Of a DNA stretch of 64,000 nucleotides, positions 45,262 to 55,947 are shown in pieces (position 1 is the stretch's first letter; the number at the start of each line of letters is the position of its first letter). The position numbers and the translations under genes were made by a program. The notes under the pieces were generated by a model, which ran no database searches, had not been told where the DNA came from, and saw nothing but the letters and a program-made list of their open reading frames with translations. Source of the stretch: Toxonevra muliebris (taxonomy: Eukaryota > Arthropoda > Insecta > Diptera > Pallopteridae); assembly GCA_963691655.1 (NCBI GenBank), contig OY829329.1, positions 8,942,708-9,006,707 of the forward strand, given 5' to 3'.

Positions 45262-45773
45262 GGCGAAACTTTCTCCTTTTCAAAATAGCGCTAATCTCTT
45301 TGATGTGTTTCGTTTCATTTTCATTCCTCAGGGTTTTTTTTTCCTAATGATAAACTCTCTTCGAGTTCTTTTTCATTTGAAGCGAATATTGAACCACTCA
45401 TTTGGCATATTATGCATAAGATTTTAAAATTTTTTCATTAAATAGTAAAGCCCATGTAATACTAGACTAAATCAGAAAAAATGAGAGAGCGAAAAAAACC
45501 GTATTCTCTTGTTTACTTCGAGAGTTCAAAATATAAGACAAAACGAACGAAGAAAGAGCGCTTACTGTTAAAGAGAGAGAAATTAAAGAGAGCGCTTATT
45601 AATTTTTGTTTTTATCCTAAATTAGGAAAACAAACTGAATTATTCTTTAACTGAATAATATTGAGGACGTAAAGTGTAATATTATCTCACAATAGCGAGT
45701 TTTGACGAACTCAGCTTCGTAGGCTGGTCTTGAATCAGAAAATAAAAGCATTCTTAATATTCAATGAATAGAC

Positions 45774-46010
45774 GACCTCGATAGTCTAGTGGATAGTGCA
45801 CTAGACTTTCATCCAGAAGATTGCGGGTTCGATTCCCGCCTTGGTCTGGTGGTTAATTCTCATAAACTTCTTATATTCACTATCGATATGAAGCGGATGA
45901 GAATTACAAGAATGTGTACAAATACACACCTTGGTTGGTAATGGCAAAACCACCGAGCTGATACAAAATTATCATACAGCCGTTCGGAATCGACGTTAAA
46001 CTGTAGGTCC
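45774..46010 (+). mobile_element. tRNA-derived SINE
   Basis: The first 74 bases resemble a tRNA-Glu gene: A-box TAGTCTAGTGG (45782-45792), CTTTCATCCAGAAG around a TTC anticodon, and B-box GGGTTCGATTCCC. The acceptor pairs only in part (GACC with GGTC) and the anticodon stem is mispaired, so it is not a working tRNA. The following 160 bases end CGTTAAACTGTAGGTCC, a tail type I associate with arthropod tRNA-SINEs. RNA polymerase III promoter elements look intact. Confidence 0.6.
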
Positions 46011-46015
46011 TACCA

Positions 46016-46090
46016 GCGCCACTGTGGTCTAGTGGTAGAGTGCCAGACTCTTGTTTCTGGAGACCCGAGTTCGATTCTCGGCTTGGGTAT
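46016..46090 (+). mobile_element. Second tRNA-like sequence, probable SINE head
   Basis: Starts six bases after the SINE tail. A-box TGGTCTAGTGG (46024-46034), a CCAGA/TCTGG stem around an eight-base loop, and B-box GAGTTCGATTCTC with paired CCGAG/CTCGG arms. The acceptor ends do not pair and the anticodon loop has one base too many, so it is a tRNA-derived element or pseudogene. Confidence 0.5.
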
Positions 46091-46708
46091 GTTTCTTATC
46101 TATTTCTTTCTTTCTCTCTTCCTTTCATTCTTTCTTGGGGCTTTGGTAAAATAGATCTTATAGTTCGCAGTGCCTGACTTTCGAGTCGTCCTTCCTTCAA
46201 ATAATAATAATTTAATGAGCCTACAATATGCTGTCACATGTTGAAACAATAAAAAAGTTTGTGCTATATGCATTACAAAGGAGGCATCTATTTACTCCAT
46301 TGGTTCCTAAGTTGGAAGCGCTTATTTCCCAACTTCGTTTTATATTGGCCAGTAGATCCCGCATTAGCACAGCTGCAAATAGTATATGTCATATCTATAG
46401 ATGGATTTGAGGAAATCCTGCCCAATCATTGTTTTTGCGATAATCACTTAACATTGTTCGCAGCTAAAACTTTCTGTGAAGATAAATTATCTCAGTAAAC
46501 TTTTGGATATGCTCTCATACCCTAACTCAAAATGCTGATGAATAATTTATGCCAAATATGCTCGTAGAAAGTGAGACTAGTCTCATGAAACTCGTAAAAA
46601 TGTTGTAAGGGGATAAGAAACCACGGGGCAATAGGCAAAATCTCTCGAGAAAGCATTTTGATGAAACTTTTTGAAGTTTCTCTTTTTTACATTTTCGTAG
46701 TTCCTTAC

Positions 46709-46857
46709 GGAGACGAGACCAGCAATAATTCATTGCATGAAATAAAAAATTTGTTGTTGTTTCCCGTATATATTGTTTGTTGTTTTTTCATTTTATATGG
46801 GAAACAACAACAAATTTTTGATTTCATGCAATGAATTATTGCTCGTGGAGACGAGGC
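46709..46857. mobile_element. Fold-back element, copy 1
   Basis: Arms of about 60 bases: AGCAATAATTCATTGCATGAAAT with TTTGTTGTTGTTTCCCGTATA, paired with CATTTTATATGGGAAACAACAACAAA and ATTTCATGCAATGAATTATTGCT. Flanked by GAGACGAG on both sides. Same family as 54351-54533. Confidence 0.75.
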
Positions 46858-46924
46858 ATAATTTTTCCATATCGATGAAAAATATAATGGCGAAAGTTTC
46901 ATGCAACTAATCTCATTGTGTAAG

Positions 46925-47233
46925 AGCGAGATGAAACTTCAAAAGAGAATGTCAAAAAGTCTGATGAGAGCAGACTGAGTACGCAGCAATGGCCGCTCTC
47001 CCTTTTAATGTGAGAGCATGAATAACGGAATAATTTATTTTTTTGCTCAGCATGCGTTGCTCTTGCAAGTACACATAGCAAAAAAAAAAAAGAGAAACAC
47101 TAAATGTGATTTATTGGTGTAAATTCTATGGACTTTCAGTTTTCGCTCTGTAATGCCGTTAGATTGAAATAAATTTCATCAGTACATTACAACTGAGTTG
47201 ATAATTTTTCTCTTCATATTGAGAGAATTTTAC
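46925..47233. repeat. About 310-bp interspersed repeat, copy 2
   Basis: Direct, diverged copy of 40580-40900 with several small indels. The adjoining 46545-46725 segment (GTGAGACTAGTCTCATG, CTCTCGAGAAAGCATTTTGA) is found inverted at about 50765-50945. Confidence 0.65.
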
Positions 47234-50200
47234 TGTGTTATTTTAATCAAAATGAAAAACAACAACAATTTTGAATAAGCTTGTGTTACAATTTATCAAC
47301 TCTTTGGAAATGAATTCTACTTCATTAAACTGACCCGATTTTGCAGCGTGATATCAAAAATTGTGTTAAAGAGAAGGTTTGACCGAAACATGACATTAAA
47401 GACAGTAATTTAAATATTCTTAAATTGTATTTTAACTCTGAAATACTGCTATATAACTGCATACATTTTTATAACTCTATCAAAAATTCCCACACTACCG
47501 AAATAAGTTGCATATCATTAAAGACAAACATCAGCAACTAAAGAAAAGAAAACTTAGTATAAAAAAATATCACCCTCACATTAAAAATGCAACTTGTTTA
47601 TTTGTGATTTTGCGCTTAAGAAACTTATTCCCATGAAAAAGTACATACTCTCAAGTTATGTATATCAAGCAAGTGGCAAAGACGTCATGAAAAATAATTA
47701 CCACAAAATAACTAAAACTAAATATGAAGAGGCAACAAATGCATCAAGATGAAGACAAGATGAAGAGGAATGAGAAATAAAAGTAGCTAGTGGCATAAAC
47801 TCGTCATGAAATGCATAAATAATATAATCACGCCATACAAACAACCAACAACAAAACAGGAGCAAATCCAAAAGAAACCAAAATTAACATTTTCTTTTAA
47901 GAAACAGAAAAAAAAAAAAGAAACTACTTAAAAGACCATCCGACCAACCTCCCTCTGTCCGTCCATTTGTTTCCTTTATCTCCATTCATTTGTACTCGGT
48001 TCCGCTCTTCAAGCAAAACATAAATTTTGAAAACTTTTGCGCAATTTTCCCACGCAAAATGTGATTTTTTCTAAGCCGTGTGAAAAAATTTAGAGCAAAA
48101 CAGCAAGAAAAAAAAATAAATAAATAAATATTATGGTACCTAAAACTATACAGAAGGTATGATAAAAAATCACATTTTCAAGTTAATTATCCACTTGGTA
48201 GTAATAAAAAAAAAAACAAAAAAATCATAATGAAAAAACATAAGCAAAGTAAACATCTTCTATTAGGAAATTTATTCTCCCCTACTTTCCAACAAGAATA
48301 AGAAAACTTACTTAAGAAATTAATAAGAAGAAAAACATCGCAAGAAATGTCTTATAAGAATATCAAGAAGGGTTCATTACGAATTCTAATTTGTATGCGC
48401 TTATACAAAACACAAACACACACACACATTAATGCATATTTATAATAATAGTCAAGTGGAATGAATACAAAATTCCACGTTTAGAGTTGGTGGTTGAAGA
48501 CACGCGAAATCAAATTTTAATAATGACCACAAACAAAACAAAAAAAGTAGAACAGTTTTTAATTTGATTTGGGGGGAGGTGGACAGAAAATTTCAACATG
48601 CAATGAGTTTGCCGCTTAAGTCTTTTGTTGTGATATTTTTTAAGTATAAGTTTGCTGCTTAAGTCTTTCATTATATATAATGTTTTCGTCATTTTAATGT
48701 GATTATTTATGTAGAGTTTCTAAAAAAATGACTTTAAAAATCCTGACATTTATAACTCAATACTGTTTAAAGTCGACCTTAATCGATTATTGCTTTTAAC
48801 CGATTATGCTTTTTCTAAACAAAATCCACGAAGCAAAGTATTTTTTTGACTGTTAAAGCATTGATACTATATTACAGAGCGTTATCTCGAAGTTAACTAC
48901 CAAACTAATGTGAATTTATAACAGGGGATAGCAGTGTCAACTTTCTCTTCCTCTTCTTTAGTTTTTTTATACAAAATTTCATATTTTATTCTGAGTCCCT
49001 TATGTCTGATTTTCACTATGACTCAATAATAAGGTTATGTCACCACCATAGCTCTCTTCTACTTCTCGATTTATTCGTCTAATTCTTATGTCAAATAAAT
49101 CAAGCAAAAAAAATATGAGAGCAAAATAAATCAGCTGTTTCGTTATGAATTTGATAGAAGAAAGGGATTTCTAACTTTGCACACAACAAAAAAATATTCG
49201 GTTGATTTTGTTTTTGTAGCGCTGCTATAACATTATTATTGAGCCATGGTTTTCACTATGTCAAATTTGCCGACAAGTTTGACAATTTCATACAGGAAAT
49301 TCTCTCTTTCCTCTCTTTGACATGGAATATTTGTTTCGTTTTGTCTGTTTCCTATGCATTTGTTATTGTATGGTAGCAACAAAGCAGTGTATTGTTTTTG
49401 TTTTGTTGTACTTGCGGTAATGCTGATTCTGCCATGTATCAAACTCTCTCTTGAATTTCTCTATTCTATCTCCCACTCTATTTTAGCTCTCTCTATTCTG
49501 ATTTCTTTCTATTCTTTATAGAGCGACAGTTAACTGTTGTATGGAAATCGCACAAGATGGAGAGCTTTGAGTTTTTCATTCTTCTCAAAAATCGTTTAAT
49601 TCAGAGGCCAAGAGCTTAAGACCCGTTACTCATTTCAGCGAAGATGTGTGAGAATAATTTTTTGTTGTTGTAAAATTTTATGAAGCACCTTCGGGCGAAA
49701 ATGTGAGAGATGTTTTGTAAAACTTTGAGTATAGATTCTGCTAATTGTCAAAAAAAAAAAAAAACTCCCACACACACATTGCAAATTTTTCATTGCATGT
49801 ATGTGCAATTAAGCATGTATTGAACGAAGTAGAGAGACTCGTAATACGCCGACGAGCTCGCTGAGCCTGCTCTCTTCGAAAAAAAAAACTCATTTACACA
49901 TTTCTCGCTTAACTACGCAGTGTTCCATATGAATACGTTTCTTACAACTAACTCAGAGATGAAAAGTCTTTCGCTCTTTTTTCACATTTTCGCTGAAATG
50001 TGTAACGGAGCTAATAGCTGATATATTTACATGAAAGGAAAGGAATTGTATTGGGATCACTACTTAATACTGGTAATCATTGTGTGTGATATTGACTTAG
50101 GCTGATATAGGCTGATTCTTTCTTAAAGCAATTATTTTAAGTCCACATTTTTTTAAACTGAAGGACATTTTTTTACCAGAGTTCCAGCCCGAACCTTTCT

Positions 50201-50344
50201 GTCATTATATTTTCAACGATACATCCAGATTTAACAGGAGCAATGAACCAAGTACATTTACTAAATCAACTTGTGCTGGAGAAGAGAAACATGAGAATTC
50301 GTGTCATTTCTTATGTCTGCCCTACTTTCTCTTGAATAAGATAA

Positions 50345-50580
50345 AGTGCATGGCAGAATTATAATGGAATTATAGCAGCATCAACTCTCTCTCTCTCTCT
50401 CTCTCTCTCTTCCTCTTCTTTAATTTTTTTTTTCTATGAAGAGACTCAAAACTGTCAAAATCTTTTTTGTTCTTTTTTGTTCTTCATGCATTTGTTCTTG
50501 TATTTCTGGATTTTTATAACAACAAAATAGTGTGTTGTTGTTGTTGTACTTTTTATAATTCTGCCATGCTCTAGTGTTTT
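50345..50580. repeat. TATATGAAGARACTC family, copy 2, with a long CT microsatellite
   Basis: A CT repeat of about 26 bases at 50385-50411, then TTTTTCTATGAAGAGACTCAAAACTGTCAAAATC, GCATTTGTTCTTGTATTTCTGG, GTTGTTGTTGTTGTACTTTTTATAATTCTGCCATG. Direct copy of 16800-17010 and 56325-56545. Confidence 0.6.
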
Positions 50581-52104
50581 GGCATATTGAGAGACGAGTA
50601 ACTGTTGTTCTCTCACACATTAAAGTATGTACATTAATTTCTACTCAATTGTAAAGCGAAGTCGAAAACAAAGTCTGCTCTTAAACGGTGAGAGTAGTCT
50701 CATGAGATTTTTCGACATTCTCTTTTAAAGTTTAATGCAGCTCTTACACAGAGAGACAAGTTGCATGAAACTTTCGCCGATATGAAAAAGTAAAGAACTA
50801 TGAAAATCTAAAAAAAGAAAATTGGAAAAAAGTTTCGTCGAAATGCTACTCGAGAGATTTTGTCTCCCCCTGTCGTTTCTCACCTCTTCCTTACATTTTT
50901 ACGAATTGCATGAGATTAGTCTCACGTCGAAGGGCAGACAAACTAATTTTATATAAAAGAGAGTTATGCTTGGTTTTCACTGTCATATTGCATGTTAAAG
51001 AGAAAGAGAAAGAGAATTTCCTATATGAAGCTGCCAACATCTAGGCAAATATCGCCGAAACTAGGCATTGGTAAAAGGAAGAAAGATATATTTATATAAA
51101 TGAACAAGGTAAAACAAACTAACTCAAGATCGGACGAAAAATATTTTATTATATATTTTTAACTATAAATACTAGCTATACATAATTTTTGAGATTGTAT
51201 GCAATTAAAGAATTGTCTTTGAATAACAAAAAAACCACTCAACTCAAACCCAATCTACATAACGATATTAAATACAAATGTTCATAAAAGCAACACGCAC
51301 TTTCTGAATGCTTTTGAAAAACTAAACCTGTGGACCTAGGCCCAGACTAAGTATTTATGTATTTAAATTCAAATTGCGTTCACTAATTTAACCATAAATG
51401 TTTGTTTGAGTATCCAACTGAAAAGTTTAGTCAATTTAAAATAAAAATTACGTGGGAATTGCTTGCAAATTTATCATCATAACAAAATGCTTTAATTTTT
51501 TAAATCATTTTACTGTTATTAAATGAGAATATGCGGTCATTGTACTGCTCCAAATAACATTTCATTAAAACTTCAAATGAATTTCTTCCCATAACTAATT
51601 CAAGTAAATAAAATACAGCGACATTTGCACAGCAAACTGACTGACTGACTAACTTTCATTTATGCCAACCAATAGCTTGCCAGCTTAAAAAACCAGTTTA
51701 AATATGATAGACTAATGAAAACTTGGCTAAGAGATCAACCAACCAATCAGAACTCGTCTTTGAGTTAGTATATTTTTTTGCTTTGCTTCTTCTTCTTCTT
51801 CTTCTCATCTGCTATTGGCACTTAAAGAAACCATTGTTGTTGTGCTGGGACTAATTTATAAAAGTTGTTACTTTTTTGTGTGTGCAAAATTAAAAGGTTT
51901 TATCTTAAATTATGAAATAGGTAGGTATATTTACTTACAGAAGTATGAAGAGATCAAAAATCTATTATTTTATATAAGTAATACTTTGACAGGCAATTTT
52001 CTTTGATCTAGTCTGAGTGCATGGAGAGACCAATTCGCTCTTTCTCTTTTGATTTCTCTGTCATGTCATTTCAACTAACCAAATTAAATAATATTTGCAG
52101 GCAC

Positions 52105-52225
52105 TCTCTTTTCCTTTTTTTTTTTTTTTATATGAAGATTTTCACTCTCTGAAATTTAGAGCATAAAAACTTTAAATAAAAAAACGAAAAGAGAGGACGG
52201 CACTCAGTTGGTGAATTCGCCTTTA
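52105..52225. mobile_element. Fold-back copy of the AAGGCGAATTC family
   Basis: Left arm TTTTTATATGAAGATTTTCACTCTC; right arm GAGCATAAAAACTTTAAATAAAAAAACGAAAAGAGAGGACGGCACTC, ending GGTGAATTCGCCTTTAAA. The two arms are imperfect inverted copies of each other. Confidence 0.6.
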
Positions 52226-54350
52226 AATCCCATGAAATAGAAAAATAATACAGAAGAAATGAATGAATGCTACAAAGAGCGGGAGAGAAAATTGTTTTGT
52301 CGCGAGTAAAAATCATGAAGTTCCGTTATCGAAATGAGTTTATCATTGCAACAACTTTTGAGTGAGAAATATTAATCGAGCGAAAAACTATGTGCACTCT
52401 TTAACTTAGTATTTTATGGAGCGCATTTTGTGAGCAATAAATGTCAAAGAGAAAACAAAGTAATTCGCTCTTTTTGAGCGAATAATATTGAAGAGAAGGA
52501 GTATATCAGAAAGGCAAAATAACTGGAACTGCCCTAGTGGTATATTTAAATTATAAAAAAATAAAATAAAATTACCGCACTTACCTTAGTTTCTGGTTTT
52601 CAGGATACAGTAATCAGCTTGTAGATTATTTGTTGAATAAAAACTTTCACTTTATCTTCACTTTATAAATCAATTATTATTACAACATAGTGGACCAAAT
52701 GCAAAATTTAATGTACTATTAAAAAACACTGCACAGCAAAGAGTATGATCTCCTCTAAAAGCTAAATTATTATAAATTAACGCAACGTAACGGAACTTAA
52801 AAATCAATCGTACATAGAACTTAACGTTGCTCTACGATCCCAGTAATCACTTATTCACACTGCCTATATCATTGATATTTAATTAACAGTTGGTAACGTT
52901 ATGTTCTGTTCCGTTACTTATCCATAATTGTTTAGGAAAAATTCTAATATGAACCGCACCGCACCACACCACAAGTAATTCTGATTGTAACTGGCAAATT
53001 ATTGAACAATTTGAGTGAGTTACTCAAAAGAGGGCTACTCTTTATCTATCATGGTCCTAAAATGGAGGACTAAACAGAATTGTTTATAACAACAAAACCG
53101 TATACAGTTATTGTCTTGTTGTACTTGTTGTAATGCAGCAATCATCTCTTTTAATTCTGTCATAGTGTTTAGGAATGGTGAGAGACGAGTAACTGTTGTT
53201 CTCACACTCGTTAAAATATGTACATTTATTTCTACTCAATTGCAAAGCAAAGTCGAAATAAAACTAATCATAATTTTAAGAGAGCTATCTCTGGTTTTTA
53301 CTATGACACATTTTTTTGTCAAAAAGAGAGAGAGAGAGAGAGAAAGAGAGATATAATGAAAAGGTAAGGAAGGAAATTTCTTTCAATCATACCTAAATTG
53401 AAGCATTGCGCCATTTATCTGCCAAAATCGTTTATTTTTGAATGGGGAAAAGAGAGTTTTGAGAGATAATCGACGCTGAAGCTCCAATTTAGGTATGTCT
53501 GTAAGAAATACAAAATTCCTAACTGTACGCAATTTATAAGTAAAGCTTACCATAGTAGTGATTGTATTTTAAACCCAAAATTAAGATACTGAATATACAA
53601 TTTTATAGTCAGATCAAAATTACTGTATAGGGAAGTGATCTTGTGGAGAAATTTTAAGTGAAAGTCAACACCAAAGCAACCTCAAAGACTTCCTCTTTTT
53701 ATTTTCTTTGGTGAAAATGAATCGCAAGGCGTGATGCATTTCCATCGAATCTTTCAATGTCATAAATATTATCTATAAACAGATCTAAAAATATTTTACA
53801 GAAAAGTATAAAGAATCTGACATTCTTGAAGGTTAGTTTGTCTAGGCATAGTCGAGCATAGTTCAATTTAATATCAAAAAATTTCCTGACAGCTTTTCTG
53901 AAGACTTTTAATTAAATTTTTGTCAGAAGATTTCTGGATTCATAGGACTGCATACCCAGAAAAAAAAACCAACGTATGCACTAACGGGAATGCTATGAAT
54001 GTGTTATTTATGCAATAAACAAAAGAGACCAGTAATCCACCAAAATCACCTCTTCCAAGAACAACACGAACGGCTCTCTCTCTCTCTCGCATACTTATGT
54101 ATGTATTGGCACTAAAAGAATTTCTTGCAAAAACAATTCGACTAACAACAGTAAATTCCTTTAAAGTCAATCACTCGCTACTTTTACTCGCTTGAGTTGA
54201 GATTGAGAGAGCTAATGTCACTGCTTGTATTGCAAGAGCACGATTTTCATACCAACAATTTATTCATATGAAAAAAATTTGATCACGTTTTCGGCTCTCT
54301 CAGTATCTATTAATGTATTCAAAGATATTCTGTTTCTCTTGTATTTCATA

Positions 54351-54533
54351 ACCCCCGCCCACACGAGCAATACTTCATTGCATGAAATTTACAAATTTTG
54401 TTGCTGTTTCCCGTATAAAATACAAAAAATGCTGTTTGTTATTTTGTTTTGTTTTTTTTTCATTTTATATGGGGAAACAACAACAAAATTTTCAAATTCA
54501 TGCAATGAATTATTGCTCGTGGAGACGGGGTGT
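54351..54533. mobile_element. Fold-back element, copy 2
   Basis: ACACGAGCAATACTTCATTGCATGAAATTT and TTTGTTGCTGTTTCCCGTATAAAAT pair with ATTTTATATGGGGAAACAACAACAAAATTT and TTCATGCAATGAATTATTGCTCGTG. The same element as 46709-46857 with a longer loop. Confidence 0.75.
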
Positions 54534-54704
54534 AATAGTCAATCCGGGAGAAGCAAGAACCAAATTCGGAACAGAAATAAATTTTTGCTTTTACTTTCAG
54601 TTGTTTCATTTTCATCCCAAGTTGTATTACCTACGTTCTTGCGCTGAGGTATAAATTTATTTCACTGTTGCTCAAATAAAAATGTTAAACCTTGAGTCTA
54701 TATG

Positions 54705-54811
54705 CCTGGTTTTTACTATGTCATATTCCCTGTCGAATAGAGCGAATTTCCTATATGAAATTTGCCAACATGCTGGCAAATTTGATTGAATTTGACATAG
54801 TGAAAACCAGG
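54705..54811. mobile_element. 107-bp MITE with CCTGGTTTTYACTATGTCA ends
   Basis: Starts CCTGGTTTTTACTATGTCA and ends TGACATAGTGAAAACCAGG, a 19-bp inverted repeat with one mismatch. An inner pair AAATTTGCCAACATG / CTGGCAAATTT adds a second stem. Single ends of the same family occur at about 49010, 49245, 50970 and 53292. Confidence 0.7.
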
Positions 54812-55947
54812 GAATAGAATCTTACAATCTGAAGATTATCTACATCGAATATATATTGTTCTCACACCCATTTCAAATAATAATACAAAATAATAATTAC
54901 ACTTTTTTCATTGCTATTAAATATTTTTATTTAAATATTTTTTTATTTATATAAATAGTATTTTGATTACAAATGTTACTACAAATACAAATATAAGTTT
55001 TTATATAAAACATACATATCAAATATATTAATTTTTATTTTAATTATCTTTGTAAATATTTAATATAAAACTCTCAGTACGAATGAAATTACTAAAGAAT
55101 GGTCGCTTTTTTTTATTTATTAAAATATTTTCTTCTTTATATTAAAATATTGTATATTTTTGTTATTTAAAATGTTTAAAATACATATACAAAATTCTAT
55201 TTTGGAATAAAAAATAAATAATTGCCATGAATAATTTGTTTGATTATTGTTTATTTTATCGTAATATTTTGTTCATAACAAAAAAAAAAAAAAAATGTAA
55301 ACGTAATAAATTTTTGAATGCCAAATAAACAGTTTGTTTTTATAACTAAATATAAATAAAATAATTAATATCTTTTTATTGTAAGATTATGCAACTAACA
55401 TTTTCTTTTTTTCATTTTACTTATTTTTTTTGTTGTTTGTTTTCCTTTTCTTTTTTATCAATTTTAATAAATAATAATTAATTTAAGATAATATGTAATA
55501 ATAATAAACAAATTAAATTTATCATTGTAAAAATTGCATTTGATTTTTGATCGGCACGCAGCTCCGCGGCCAAGGAGGAGAAGTCACCCCATATAGAGAA
55601 ATGTCATCAGCGATAATTGTTATTTGAAATGACAATTGTCGTTGTTGTTGTTTGTTTGTTTTGTTTTGCTTTTCTTTAACAATTACTTAATTGCAAATGA
55701 GCAATCGTTTGAGTTTTTATTGATATTATAAAAAAAAAAAAAAAAAAAATTGAGCAAAAATTTTACACTTCAAATGTCAACCAACTACTTTATCGTATTG
55801 TTGAAATCTTTCATATGCACGCATGCTATTTTTATTGCCAGTACTGTCAATGTTAGACAATATGACATTAGTGATGCTATTTTAATATTTTTTATCTGTT
55901 TTATATTTATATTTTTTTTTTTTTGTTTTTCTTGTTTATAATTAAAA

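Larger units (their letters stand above)
43726..51458. promoter_or_regulatory. Scattered Su(H)-type binding sites downstream of Su(H)
   Basis: GTGGGAA-class sites: TTCCCACA 43726-43733, TTCCCACA 47487-47494, TTCCCACG 48047-48054, CGTGGGAA 51451-51458. GTGAGAA-class sites: 44129-44136 and 49647-49654, the latter inside a repeat. By eye I found only one other GTGGGAA-class site in the window (30468). In Drosophila an autoregulatory socket-cell enhancer with Su(H) sites lies downstream of Su(H). That this stretch is its counterpart is inference. Confidence 0.25.
39589..55947. other. Intergenic region between convergent Su(H) and crinkled genes
   Basis: About 16 kb with no recognisable protein gene. 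The first few hundred bases after 39588 are presumably Su(H) 3' UTR, and those just right of 55500 may include crinkled 3' UTR. The rest is AT-rich sequence and the repeats listed individually. Several Su(H)-type sites fall here. Confidence 0.5.

Noticed and set aside
45774..45847. Functional tRNA-Glu gene
   Set aside because: Anticodon stem and half the acceptor stem do not pair and it is followed by a SINE-type tail.
54225..54647. Open frames of 140 and 90 codons
   Set aside because: They cross the fold-back element at 54351-54533; coding appearance is incidental.
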